Source: Bacteroidales bacterium (GTDB taxonomy: Bacteria; Bacteroidota; Bacteroidia; Bacteroidales; UBA932). From it: a stretch of 48,936 bases of DNA. The position numbers and the translations under genes are program-made. The DNA is taken from contig JAFYVM010000017.1 of assembly GCA_017549145.1 (NCBI GenBank), positions 1 through 48,936 of the forward strand. The letters run 5' to 3'. Of the stretch, positions 20,106-27,976 are shown one piece after another (the stretch's first letter is position 1; each line of letters starts with the position of its first letter). The notes below the pieces were generated by a model. The model worked only from the letters and a program-made list of their open reading frames with translations. It made no database searches and was not told where the DNA came from.

Positions 20106-20205
20106 CCTCAAGGTCCATATCGCAGATCATATCAAGAAGTGTAGAATATGATGAATCTGATGAGATCATTGAGTTGATAAATGAAAGTGCTGATTCGTTA
20201 TTCAT
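20083..20205 (-). CDS. Possible 40-residue small protein
   Basis: An open frame of 40 codons fills most of the gap between clpC and the exporter gene, on the opposite strand. It starts ATG AAT AAC GAA, has GAAG 8 nt upstream of the ATG, and sits 38 nt after a TATCTTTG box (20244-20251). The product is acidic and serine-rich (SFINSMISSDSSYS in the first half, [12 protein letters not shown] near the end). It overlaps the clpC 3' end by 23 nt. I recognise no family. Chance occurrence is possible, but the promoter box and start context favour a real small gene. Confidence 0.4.
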   Translation of the reverse strand: MNNESALSFINSMISSDSSYSTLLDMICDMDLEVIATQQL

Positions 20206-20243
20206 AATTCTTCAGATTTAATTGTTAGTTTTGTTTCTTGATG

Positions 20244-20280
20244 CAAAGATATAGGCACAATGTGCCAATCTATGGCACAA
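20244..20280. promoter_or_regulatory. Promoter box with TGCCA/TGGCA dyads
   Basis: A minus-strand TATCTTTG (20244-20251) is followed upstream by overlapping dyads: GGCAC-aat-GTGCC at 20254-20266 and TGCCA-atcta-TGGCA at 20263-20277. These look like an operator for an unidentified regulator, placed between the small minus-strand frame and the exporter gene. Confidence 0.4.
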
Positions 20281-20295
20281 CAAAAACATTTTGCT

Positions 20296-21429
20296 ATGGA
20301 AAGTGAGAAATACACAGAAAAACTTGCAAAATACACACTTTACGCTGCTGTATTTTGCTTAATAGCAGTTCTATGCTGGTACTTGAAAGACGTACTGGTA
20401 TATATACTGACTGCCGTAGTGATATCACTGATGGCGCGTCCTATAACTACTATATTAAGGAAAATAAAGATACGCGGCAAACAGATGCCGGATTGGTTAT
20501 CCGCACTGATAGCCCTGTTGCTGCTGATTGGAGGTATCCTGACCATTGCGACTATGATAATCCCAATCATCGGAAGCATAGCCAAAGGCATATCAATGGC
20601 AAGTATAGAAAAGGCAGCGACACAGATTTCTGCACCTCTAGAGAATCTGAATGAATTCCTAAGAACATCCTTCCCTGCTCTTGGAGCTGATTTCAAGATT
20701 GAAACCAGCATTTTCAATGAGTTGCATAATCTATTGGATGTATCCATATTCTCATCCGTACTAGGATCTGCTGCATCCATTATCTCCAGCGTGGGAGTCG
20801 GACTATTTTCTGTGGTATTCATCAGTTTCTTCTTCACTAAGGACGAGAGCCTGTTTGGTAAAATGATTGGAGCGATTGTGCCTGACAGACATGAAGAAAA
20901 TGCCACTGCAGCTATTTCTGACATAGGGCAATTGCTATCACGTTATTTCTCAGGGGTTGTCGTTGAGATGATTGGAGTTGCACTTTTGAACTTCCTCGGA
21001 CTGTTCTTCATTACACGACTAGGATTCAATGCAGCCATAGGAATTGCCTTCCTGACAGGACTACTAAATATAATCCCGTATGTAGGACCGCTGATTGGAG
21101 GAGTCCTCGGAACTATATTGGCTATAATTGTCAAATACAGCAGCATCACGCCTATTGGTCTTAATGTAGGATTCGGTTGGTTCGTACTGATTCTTGTTGC
21201 AATATTCTGTTTCACCCAACTTGTTGACAACATCCTATATCAACCAATTATATACTCGAGCAGCATCAAGGCTAAACCTCTTGAGATCTTCATTGTGCTG
21301 CTGATTGCTGGTCACATTGCAGGACCATTGGGCATGATTATCGCGATTCCATCATATACAGTTGCACGTGTGATTGCATTCAGATTCTTCTCTGATATCA
21401 AGGCAATCAAAAGACTTGAAAACAAATAA
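20296..21429 (+). CDS. AI-2E (PerM/YdgR) family membrane transporter
   Basis: The 377-residue integral membrane protein has about seven or eight hydrophobic segments, starting with YTLYAAVFCLIAVLCWYLKD and ending with LIAGHIAGPLGMIIAIPSYTVARV. It has the family motif GLLNIIPYVGPLIGG (about 255) and a periplasmic or loop segment near 100-150. AI-2E proteins have been linked to autoinducer-2 export or Na+/H+ antiport, so the substrate is uncertain. I place the start at ATG 20296, because the 12 extra residues from ATG 20260 look unlike the family and fall in the dyad region. The next gene follows after 3 nt. Confidence 0.85.
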   Translation: MESEKYTEKLAKYTLYAAVFCLIAVLCWYLKDVLVYILTAVVISLMARPITTILRKIKIRGKQMPDWLSALIALLLLIGGILTIATMIIPIIGSIAKGISMASIEKAATQISAPLENLNEFLRTSFPALGADFKIETSIFNELHNLLDVSIFSSVLGSAASIISSVGVGLFSVVFISFFFTKDESLFGKMIGAIVPDRHEENATAAISDIGQLLSRYFSGVVVEMIGVALLNFLGLFFITRLGFNAAIGIAFLTGLLNIIPYVGPLIGGVLGTILAIIVKYSSITPIGLNVGFGWFVLILVAIFCFTQLVDNILYQPIIYSSSIKAKPLEIFIVLLIAGHIAGPLGMIIAIPSYTVARVIAFRFFSDIKAIKRLENK

Positions 21430-21432
21430 ACC

Positions 21433-22392
21433 ATGAAACGTTATTTACTAGTAATTGCAGGATTGCTGACATTTTCATCAATCGTATCTGCACAGGAAGA
21501 AGAGACAAAACTGATTAGTCCTGACGGAACATACATGTTCGAAAAAAGGGATGACGGAGAATTGTTCCTTGATGTTTATAGCCCAGCCAAAGGAAGTGAA
21601 ACTTCAATAGAAGGAAAAGCGAAACCTACAATCCTATTTATGTTCGGCGGCGGTTTCATTCAGGGCCAAAGAGATGACGCCAGCTATCACAAATGGTTCA
21701 AGATGCTGACAGATAACGGCTTTAGAGTCATCTCAATTGACTATAGACTAGGACTAAAAGGATCAAATAAGGTAGGAGTTGCTCAGGTAAACGTACTTGA
21801 CAAAGCAATCCATTGGGCAGTTGAGGACCTTTTCAGCGCCACGAATTATATTATTAAGAATGCAGAGCAGCTTGAGGTAGACCCATCCAATATCGTTATT
21901 TCTGGTTCTTCAGCAGGCGCAATCAGCGTAATGCAGGCTGAGTATGAACTCTGCAACAGGACCAGATGGGCAGCAGTACTACCCGAGGGCTTCAAATATG
22001 CCGGCGTAATGTCATTCTCAGGTGCAATTCTCTCGCGCGAGGGCGAGTTGGACTATGCCAGAATGCCAGCACCTACCCTTATGCTCCACGGAACATCTGA
22101 CGAACTAGTTAACTACAAGCAGATCAAGTTCTTCAATCTGGGATTCTTCGGAGGCGGAAAGCTCGTGAAGAGATTCGAGAAATTGGGCTTTGACTACAAC
22201 ATGTACCACTTTGTAGGATATGGCCACGAGATTGCCGGTTCAATGGAAACAACATTTGACCTTCAGATGAAATTCATCGAATCTAATGTAATGAAAGGAC
22301 ATAGACGTATAATTGAAGCGTGGGTTGATGACCCGGGAGTCTATAAAGGATTCGGAGTTCAATCAAGAAAAGATCTCTACGGAAAGAAATAA
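21433..22392 (+). CDS. Secreted alpha/beta-hydrolase (carboxylesterase-like)
   Basis: The 319-residue protein has a signal peptide (cleavage near VSAQ, residue 21) and an alpha/beta-hydrolase fold. An oxyanion-type FGGGF appears near residue 71, the nucleophile elbow GSSAG places Ser160, and a late GYGHE His (about 265) probably completes the triad. The HGG-type loop and layout resemble esterases that deacylate lipids or sugars. It lies 3 nt after the exporter gene. A strong terminator follows. The substrate is unknown. Confidence 0.82.
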   Translation: MKRYLLVIAGLLTFSSIVSAQEEETKLISPDGTYMFEKRDDGELFLDVYSPAKGSETSIEGKAKPTILFMFGGGFIQGQRDDASYHKWFKMLTDNGFRVISIDYRLGLKGSNKVGVAQVNVLDKAIHWAVEDLFSATNYIIKNAEQLEVDPSNIVISGSSAGAISVMQAEYELCNRTRWAAVLPEGFKYAGVMSFSGAILSREGELDYARMPAPTLMLHGTSDELVNYKQIKFFNLGFFGGGKLVKRFEKLGFDYNMYHFVGYGHEIAGSMETTFDLQMKFIESNVMKGHRRIIEAWVDDPGVYKGFGVQSRKDLYGKK

Positions 22393-22403
22393 GCATAGAA
22401 TTT

Positions 22404-22430
22404 GTCTGCCGGCAACGGCAGACATTTTTT
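22404..22430 (+). terminator. Rho-independent terminator with GCAA tetraloop
   Basis: GTCTGCCG at 22404-22411 and CGGCAGAC at 22416-22423 form an 8-bp stem closed by GCAA, followed by ATTTTTTATT. The next start codon is only 4 nt after this T-tract. Confidence 0.85.
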
Positions 22431-22433
22431 ATT

Positions 22434-23357
22434 ATGGAAAGACATCATATTGCTTCAGCTTACGATGGGCTAAATATCAGCTTTGTGGTGGAAAGACCAC
22501 AGGTAGCCCCAAAGGCGGTCTTGCAGTTAGTGCACGGGATGTGCGGATGCAAGGAAAGATTTGAACCTTTGATGAAATATTTGGCAGACAATGGCATTGC
22601 CTGCATAGCATCGGATGTTCGAGGGCACGGAGCAAGTGTAAAACGTCGTGAGGACTTAGGCTACATGTATAAAGGTGGCTACATGGCTCTTGTTTCGGAC
22701 ATCAGACAGGTCAGTGAATGGGGGCACTCTGAATTTCCCCAACTCCCCTATTTTCTGCTTGGGCATAGCATGGGATCTCTTGCAGTCAGGATCCTTATCA
22801 GACAGGATGATTCTGACATTTCCGGGCTTATAGTATGTGGAAGTCCTAGTTGGAATCCCCTTTCTGTGATAGCTAAATGGCTATCAGGTGCAGGATGCGC
22901 AATAGGCTTGGGGCACAATAGACCAACAGCTCTGCAAAAAATTACCTCAGATATATTCAACAGCCGCTTTGCTTCTGAAGGAACGTTATCATGGACATGC
23001 TCGGACCCTGAAGTCCGTAAAAATAATCGAGAGAATCCGTTATGTAACTTCAGATTCACAATGAATGGCACATATAATCTGATGGCAATGATGCAAGCGA
23101 CTTATAAATCTGACTCATGGAATATATCAAACCCTGAGATGCCAGTGATATTCCTCTCTGGGTCAGATGACCCATGCATGATAAGCGAGCAGAGGTTTCA
23201 CAGAGCAGCCTATCAGATGCTAAAAGCTGGATATCACAATGTTACTTCAGTATTATATCCACACATGCGCCATGAAGTACTCAATGAGATTGACAAGATG
23301 ACCGTCTGGAAAGATATTCTAGCTTTCATAAAGGAAGAAAATTTTGGCAATGATTAA
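22434..23357 (+). CDS. Alpha/beta-hydrolase (lysophospholipase / monoacylglycerol lipase-like)
   Basis: The 307-residue cytosolic hydrolase (no signal peptide) has the serine-hydrolase elbow GHSMG (Ser112), the DVRGHGAS motif of the lysophospholipase/S33 group near residues 61-68, and late Asp (GSDDPC) and His (HMRHEV) triad members. It probably cleaves fatty-acyl esters, but the substrate is not defined by sequence. Part of the SRP RNA promoter lies in the last codons (TTTG at 23343-23346). Confidence 0.85.
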   Translation: MERHHIASAYDGLNISFVVERPQVAPKAVLQLVHGMCGCKERFEPLMKYLADNGIACIASDVRGHGASVKRREDLGYMYKGGYMALVSDIRQVSEWGHSEFPQLPYFLLGHSMGSLAVRILIRQDDSDISGLIVCGSPSWNPLSVIAKWLSGAGCAIGLGHNRPTALQKITSDIFNSRFASEGTLSWTCSDPEVRKNNRENPLCNFRFTMNGTYNLMAMMQATYKSDSWNISNPEMPVIFLSGSDDPCMISEQRFHRAAYQMLKAGYHNVTSVLYPHMRHEVLNEIDKMTVWKDILAFIKEENFGND

Positions 23358-23373
23358 AATTTGAGTACCTTTG
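23343..23373 (+). promoter_or_regulatory. Promoter of the SRP RNA gene
   Basis: TTTG at 23343-23346, a 19-bp spacer and TACCTTTG at 23366-23373 give a near-consensus Bacteroidota promoter. The predicted start lies just at the 5' strand of the RNA's closing stem. Confidence 0.75.
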
Positions 23374-23377
23374 CAGC

Positions 23378-23481
23378 CGGGTAAGTCTTACACGACCAGC
23401 TCCCTCTGAATTCCCCCAGGACTTGACCGTAGCAAGGGTAGGAGGTCGTAGCGGTGCGATGTAATCAGCTTACCCTTTTTT
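23378..23481 (+). ncRNA. ffs: Signal recognition particle RNA, small bacterial type
   Basis: About 100 nt with the SRP layout. GGGTAAG (23379-23385) pairs with CTTACCC (23469-23475) and a T-run follows. The Ffh-binding internal loop appears as CCCAGG (about 23415-23420) opposite AGCAAGGG (about 23431-23438), and GCGATGTAATCAGC (23456-23469) matches the conserved 3' strand (cf. GGGATGTAGCTGGC in E. coli). The apical part between AGG and AGCA is ACTTGACCGT, not the common TCCGGAAGGA with a GGAA tetraloop. It delivers membrane and secreted proteins with Ffh and FtsY. Confidence 0.85.
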
Positions 23482-23498
23482 AATATATCCACACACTG

Positions 23499-25133
23499 AT
23501 GAAAAAAATACTCTCATTTATTTTAATGGCAGTTCTATTCCTTGGCTGCGAAGAAGAAAAATACCCTGGAGCAGACGAATTCCGTCCAGACAAGGATAAA
23601 ACAGAGCAGACTCCTGAGGACGACAATGGAGGAAGTACCGAGGATCCAGAAAATCCGGAAGATCCAGAGAATCCGGAAGATCCAGAGAATCCGACAGATC
23701 CAGAGAATCCGACAGATCCAGAAAACCCTGCAGATCCGGAGCAGCCTGAAAACCCAGAGACTCCAGAGCAGCCAGAGACACCAGAGACACCAGAAACGCC
23801 TTCAAGCTGGGACTATTCACCTGTAACGACAGCGACTTTTGGTCATAATGGACTCACATATATGTGGGATGAGAGTGTAATGCCAGAAATTACAATCAGC
23901 GTATCTGTATCTGAGTGGAACAGACTTCTTAAACTATTCGATCAGAACAATAATACAAAGGAATATATCTACTGTGACATAACCTATAAAAAGGGATCTG
24001 AGACTCACCAGATTGAGGATGCCGGTATCAGACTTCGTGGTAACACATCACGCCGCAGACCTGAGGTTGGAAGTGACACACACAGAACCAACAATGCCGA
24101 TTGGCAGCACTGCCATTTCGGTGTAAACCTTCGCAAGTTCGTCAAAGACAGCAATCACGAAATCAAGGGAATCAGAAAGTTCAACTTAAAGTGGTTCAAG
24201 GATGATCCTTGCTATGTGCGTGAGCTATTCTGCTATGACCTTTTCCGCCGCGCAGGCATCTGGACAGCAGCATTCGATGTATATTGCCGCCTATGGGTTC
24301 ACGTTGAAGGAGACTCTAAGCCTGCATACTATGGAGTTTATGAAATGATTGAGCCATATGACAACAAGTACGTTGAAAAGCGTGAACAGCTTTTCGGTAG
24401 CGCAGATGGTAACCTCTGGAAGTGCAGCTATGACTCGCATGGTCCGGCAGACCTTAAGGACCCGAATGCAAACATGGCTGAGGATAACAACAGAGACGAT
24501 TTCACATACGAGCTAAAAGAGTCTGAAGCAGGATTCGAATCAGCTAAAGCTCAGCTACAGGATTTTATTAAGAAAGTCAATGGCAAGGGAGACGAGAGTT
24601 TCTACACATGGATCAAGGAAGTTTGCGACGTTGAACTTCTCATGAGAACATACGCAGTAAACGTAGCTGTGGGCATGTGGGATGACATGTGGAACAATGG
24701 TAACAACTATTACCTCTATTTCAATAGCTCCGACCTATACGATTATAAGGTATTCCTCATCCCTTACGACTACGACAACACCCTCGGAACAAGCAATGCA
24801 TACGACCCTGCCAGACAGGATCCATACAACTGGGGAGACAGAGGTATCCTTATGGAGAGAATGATGCAGTTCGAGGAGTTCAGGAACATCTATCGCGATG
24901 AGCTGAAGAGACTTGTAAATCCAGCATACGGACTCATGAACCAGGCTGCAGCAACACAGCGCATCCTTGACTGGCAGTCAAAGATCAAGAACTACATCAC
25001 CAATGACACTGATGAAGATATGGAGATCAAAGACAGGCCTGCAAGCTGGGGTAGAGTCGGTGACTATCGTCTGATGTCCACAAGCAACAACTACTTCACT
25101 GTGAAGGCTGAGACCATCAATAAAATGCAGTAA
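23499..25133 (+). CDS. CotH-family lipoprotein with Pro/Glu repeat linker
   Basis: The 544-residue protein has a lipobox FLGC (Cys17) and an extended low-complexity linker (about 40-105) of repeated DPENPE/DPENPT units passing into ETPEQPETP. A CotH domain follows (about 120-530), with GIRLRGNTSRRR, KFNLKWFKDDP and FLIPYDYDNTLG. CotH in Bacillus is an atypical protein kinase of spore coats. The bacterial surface relatives have no proven substrate. The linker is encoded by near-identical 18-bp units, so it can vary in length without frameshift. The 3' end is 2 nt from the convergent M64 gene. Confidence 0.85.
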   Translation: MKKILSFILMAVLFLGCEEEKYPGADEFRPDKDKTEQTPEDDNGGSTEDPENPEDPENPEDPENPTDPENPTDPENPADPEQPENPETPEQPETPETPETPSSWDYSPVTTATFGHNGLTYMWDESVMPEITISVSVSEWNRLLKLFDQNNNTKEYIYCDITYKKGSETHQIEDAGIRLRGNTSRRRPEVGSDTHRTNNADWQHCHFGVNLRKFVKDSNHEIKGIRKFNLKWFKDDPCYVRELFCYDLFRRAGIWTAAFDVYCRLWVHVEGDSKPAYYGVYEMIEPYDNKYVEKREQLFGSADGNLWKCSYDSHGPADLKDPNANMAEDNNRDDFTYELKESEAGFESAKAQLQDFIKKVNGKGDESFYTWIKEVCDVELLMRTYAVNVAVGMWDDMWNNGNNYYLYFNSSDLYDYKVFLIPYDYDNTLGTSNAYDPARQDPYNWGDRGILMERMMQFEEFRNIYRDELKRLVNPAYGLMNQAAATQRILDWQSKIKNYITNDTDEDMEIKDRPASWGRVGDYRLMSTSNNYFTVKAETINKMQ

Positions 25134-25135
25134 GT

Positions 25136-26362
25136 TTAGTTTTTCTGAGAAATATAGAATTCAATAATACGGCTGATTGCACGCTGACAGACAGGACAGA
25201 AGCAGTCAGCCTTATTTGTATGCATACGGCAATCAGGAGCCGGACGATAAACGCCTTTTGACTGATAGCCTGCACCCTCCAGTAGCTGAGCCTGACCAGC
25301 GTCGAGCATATCCTTCCATTTTGAGTCAAAGTCCTTGAGAGTGGTGATATTCTGCTCCCATGGCTCTGTGTGCGGGTAGTAGTACTGAACGTACATATCA
25401 TCATAATAATACTCGTCTGCAAGACCGGCAAAACTATGTCCAAACTCGTGTACTACCACTGGCTCGAAAGATGGATGATGAGCTGTTGTAAGAGTGTAGG
25501 AATTAAAGATTCCTCCACCGCCGTAAGTATCTGTATTTGCAAGGATTACAATATGCTCGTATGGTACTCCGCAAAGCTTGTCATGCATGTTTTTAAGGCG
25601 GAGAGTAGTCAAGTAACGATCCATGTAGAAGGTATTGAAATGCGCCTTCAAAGCAGTATTCTTCCACTCCCCTGCTCCGGGTACGCTGACACCGCTTTCT
25701 TCTGACTCCAACGCCACTGCTACAATGTTAAATGCATCCTTGTACTTACCGAATGGTTCATGTCTGAAGAGTGCATCCATAGCCTTCTGAGCATCAGCAT
25801 AGAAGATGTCCATTTCTTCTTTTGTATAGCCCTCCGCTACAATTGCAACATCGATTTTTTCCTCAGGCAAACCACTCTGCAGCAAATACTTATGCTCAGC
25901 AGGTACTGGGACTATTTTTCTAATCAGAATATCCTTAGGATCGACGTCATGTCTTAAGGAAGCGCATACATTTCCATAGAAATCATATATCTCCACCTTC
26001 ACTTTTGCCGGAGTCTGAGGCATAGGAAGGAGAAATACATTTTCAAAAGATTTACGCACTTTTGTTGCCTCTTCTGTTGTCTGCCATTCCTGGAACAGAG
26101 TTGAAAAAGCTTGTCTGTAAAGTGTGTCGCCTGACTGTGCATCTGTCATGAGTATCTGACCATTTCCTCGCACAGGTACCCCTTTAAGATTCACCTTGCG
26201 TCCAGCCCAGCCATCAAAGCGTGACATCTCGTCCAGAGATATCTCAGATGCCTTGTCAGTTCCGGAAAATATATAGTCCACACGAAGCGTCTGTGACTGC
26301 GCCGAAAGGTTGACAACACAGATTACAGAAAGCAAAAATGCACAAAAAAGATTACGACACAT
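25136..26362 (-). CDS. Secreted M64-family zinc metallopeptidase
   Basis: The 408-residue protein has a signal peptide (cleavage near LSAQ, residue 22), a beta-rich N-terminal domain (about 25-150) and an M64 catalytic domain with the zinc motif HEFGHSFAGLADE near residue 305. Four Cys in the last 35 residues (one in PDCRMH, one in KADCF, two in CPVC) may form disulfides. M64 contains the IgA peptidase of Clostridium ramosum, but most relatives are uncharacterised, so immunoglobulin cleavage is only a possibility. It is the last gene of the tsaD-FAD-M64 unit (6 nt spacing). Confidence 0.85.
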   Translation of the reverse strand: MCRNLFCAFLLSVICVVNLSAQSQTLRVDYIFSGTDKASEISLDEMSRFDGWAGRKVNLKGVPVRGNGQILMTDAQSGDTLYRQAFSTLFQEWQTTEEATKVRKSFENVFLLPMPQTPAKVKVEIYDFYGNVCASLRHDVDPKDILIRKIVPVPAEHKYLLQSGLPEEKIDVAIVAEGYTKEEMDIFYADAQKAMDALFRHEPFGKYKDAFNIVAVALESEESGVSVPGAGEWKNTALKAHFNTFYMDRYLTTLRLKNMHDKLCGVPYEHIVILANTDTYGGGGIFNSYTLTTAHHPSFEPVVVHEFGHSFAGLADEYYYDDMYVQYYYPHTEPWEQNITTLKDFDSKWKDMLDAGQAQLLEGAGYQSKGVYRPAPDCRMHTNKADCFCPVCQRAISRIIEFYISQKN

Positions 26363-26368
26363 AAGAAC

Positions 26369-27925
26369 TTAAATTTTAGCGGCACAGTTGATTCCGTCAA
26401 GGGCAGAAGAGACGATTCCTCCAGCATATCCAGCACCCTCACCACATGGATAAAGTCCAGCAATCTGAGTATGCTCGAGAGTTTCCGGATCACGCGGGAT
26501 ACGTACTGGAGATGAAGTACGTGACTCAACACCTAGAACAAGAGCGTCATTGGTGTAATAGCCGTGCATCTTCTTATTACCGATCTCAGGGAACGCGTAT
26601 TTAAGTCTGAGTGAAACATGCTCAGGAAGAAGTTCATGCAAAGGCGCATTCTCAACACCAGGATGATAAGATGACTTCGGAAGATTAGCAGAAGGGATTC
26701 TGCGGCAGAAGTCCATCATACGCTGTGCAGGGGCCTTGAGTGAACCTGTGTACTCAAACATTTTCTTCTCGATATCCTGCTGGAAACGCAGCAGAGCAAG
26801 AGCTCCGTACTGTGCATATTCAGGGAAATCTTCTGGCTCGATCTGTACGACCACTCCTGAATTTGCCCACTTTGAGTTACGCTGTGAGTTTGACATTCCG
26901 TTGAGTACAAGCTCACCTTCTGCTGTAGCTGCAGGAACCAGAATACCGCCAGGACACATACAGAATGAGAACACTCCACGCTCAAGAACCTGTGTTACGA
27001 AAGAGTACTCAGCTGTAGGCATATATGGCTGATACTTACCGTGATACTGAATCTTATTGATCAGTGACTGAGGATGCTCGACACGTACTCCGAGAGCAAA
27101 TCCCTTAGCCTGAAGTTCCCAGCCTTTACGGTCAAACATCTCGTAGATGTCACGTGCCGAGTGACCGGTTGCAAGGATGACTTTTTTTGCGGTATAGGTA
27201 GCAGATCCTTTGCTGCGCTCAGGATGACATGCGGTAATAACATCGAAGGCGCCATCAGGACGCTTCACGATATCGGTAACACGTGAGTCGAAATGGTACT
27301 CGCCACCGTGTTCAACGATGCAGTTACGGATATTCTCAACCACAATCGGAAGCTTGTCGCTTCCGATATGCGGATGCGCGTCGATCAAGATTGTTGGGTC
27401 TGCACCAAAACGTACCAGCTGGTGAAGCACCTCGCGGATGTCGCCTCTCTTTGAGGAACGTGTATAGAGTTTACCATCTGAGAAAGTACCTGCACCACCC
27501 TCTCCGAAGCAGTAGTTCGAATCAGGATTCACAATTCCCTCACGAGAAAGTTTCGCCATGTCAAATTTACGCGCATGAACATCTTTTCCGCGCTCAAGAA
27601 TCACTGGCTTAAGGCCTTTCATCAGGAGTCTAAGAGCTGCGAACATACCGGCAGGACCTGCTCCAATGATGATTACTGGCTCAGCAGAAGACACATCCTT
27701 GTACTCCTCAAGCTTATATTCTGTCATCTCCTCGTCTGGCTTGTACACCTCAACTCTGTAACGATAAATGATATCATTACGAGCATCAATCGAGCGACGT
27801 ACAATACGATAACGAAGCTGCTCCTTGATCTTTGGAGACACTCCAAGAGCCCTTACGGCAGATGTCTGGATTTCATCAGCGGAAAGTTCCTTTCCTAGTT
27901 TACAGGTTATTTCTATTTCTTTCAT
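26369..27925 (-). CDS. FAD-dependent oxidoreductase (COG2509-like) with in-frame repeat
   Basis: The 518-residue flavoprotein has the dinucleotide-binding motif GAGPAGMFAALRLL (88-101), a GEGGAGTFSDGKL segment (141-153), ILATGHSARDIYEMF and a C-terminal YPCGEGAGYAGGI flavin motif. This is the family of uncharacterised dehydrogenases conserved across Bacteroidota and Firmicutes. Residues 233-241 (CHPERSKGS) are encoded by a 26-bp palindromic repeat, and a close copy lies just upstream of the gene. The insertion falls in a loop just before the conserved ATGHSARD region, so the protein probably still works. The substrate is unknown. Confidence 0.88.
   Translation of the reverse strand: MKEIEITCKLGKELSADEIQTSAVRALGVSPKIKEQLRYRIVRRSIDARNDIIYRYRVEVYKPDEEMTEYKLEEYKDVSSAEPVIIIGAGPAGMFAALRLLMKGLKPVILERGKDVHARKFDMAKLSREGIVNPDSNYCFGEGGAGTFSDGKLYTRSSKRGDIREVLHQLVRFGADPTILIDAHPHIGSDKLPIVVENIRNCIVEHGGEYHFDSRVTDIVKRPDGAFDVITACHPERSKGSATYTAKKVILATGHSARDIYEMFDRKGWELQAKGFALGVRVEHPQSLINKIQYHGKYQPYMPTAEYSFVTQVLERGVFSFCMCPGGILVPAATAEGELVLNGMSNSQRNSKWANSGVVVQIEPEDFPEYAQYGALALLRFQQDIEKKMFEYTGSLKAPAQRMMDFCRRIPSANLPKSSYHPGVENAPLHELLPEHVSLRLKYAFPEIGNKKMHGYYTNDALVLGVESRTSSPVRIPRDPETLEHTQIAGLYPCGEGAGYAGGIVSSALDGINCAAKI
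27204..27229. repeat. Palindromic repeat copy inside the FAD gene
   Basis: The sequence has the form GATCCTT-N10-AGGATGACA with TGCTGCGCTC in the middle. It shares both outer blocks with the copy at 27940-27965. On the minus strand it encodes CHPERSKGS in frame, the signature of a widespread interspersed bacterial repeat. Confidence 0.75.
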
Positions 27926-27939
27926 AATTTCTTTTTAAA

Positions 27940-27965
27940 GATCCTTCACTTCGTTCAGGATGACA
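27940..27965. repeat. Palindromic repeat copy between tsaD and the FAD gene
   Basis: It has the form GATCCTT-N10-AGGATGACA with CACTTCGTTC in the middle, in the 51-nt gap between tsaD and the FAD gene. It has the same orientation and length as the in-gene copy at 27204-27229. Confidence 0.75.
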
Positions 27966-27976
27966 AGGGTGGAATT

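Noticed and set aside
20254-20298. Sigma-54 type promoter suggested by TGGCAC
   Set aside because: No TTGC at the required 5-bp spacing on either strand. The TGGCA blocks are better explained as dyads.
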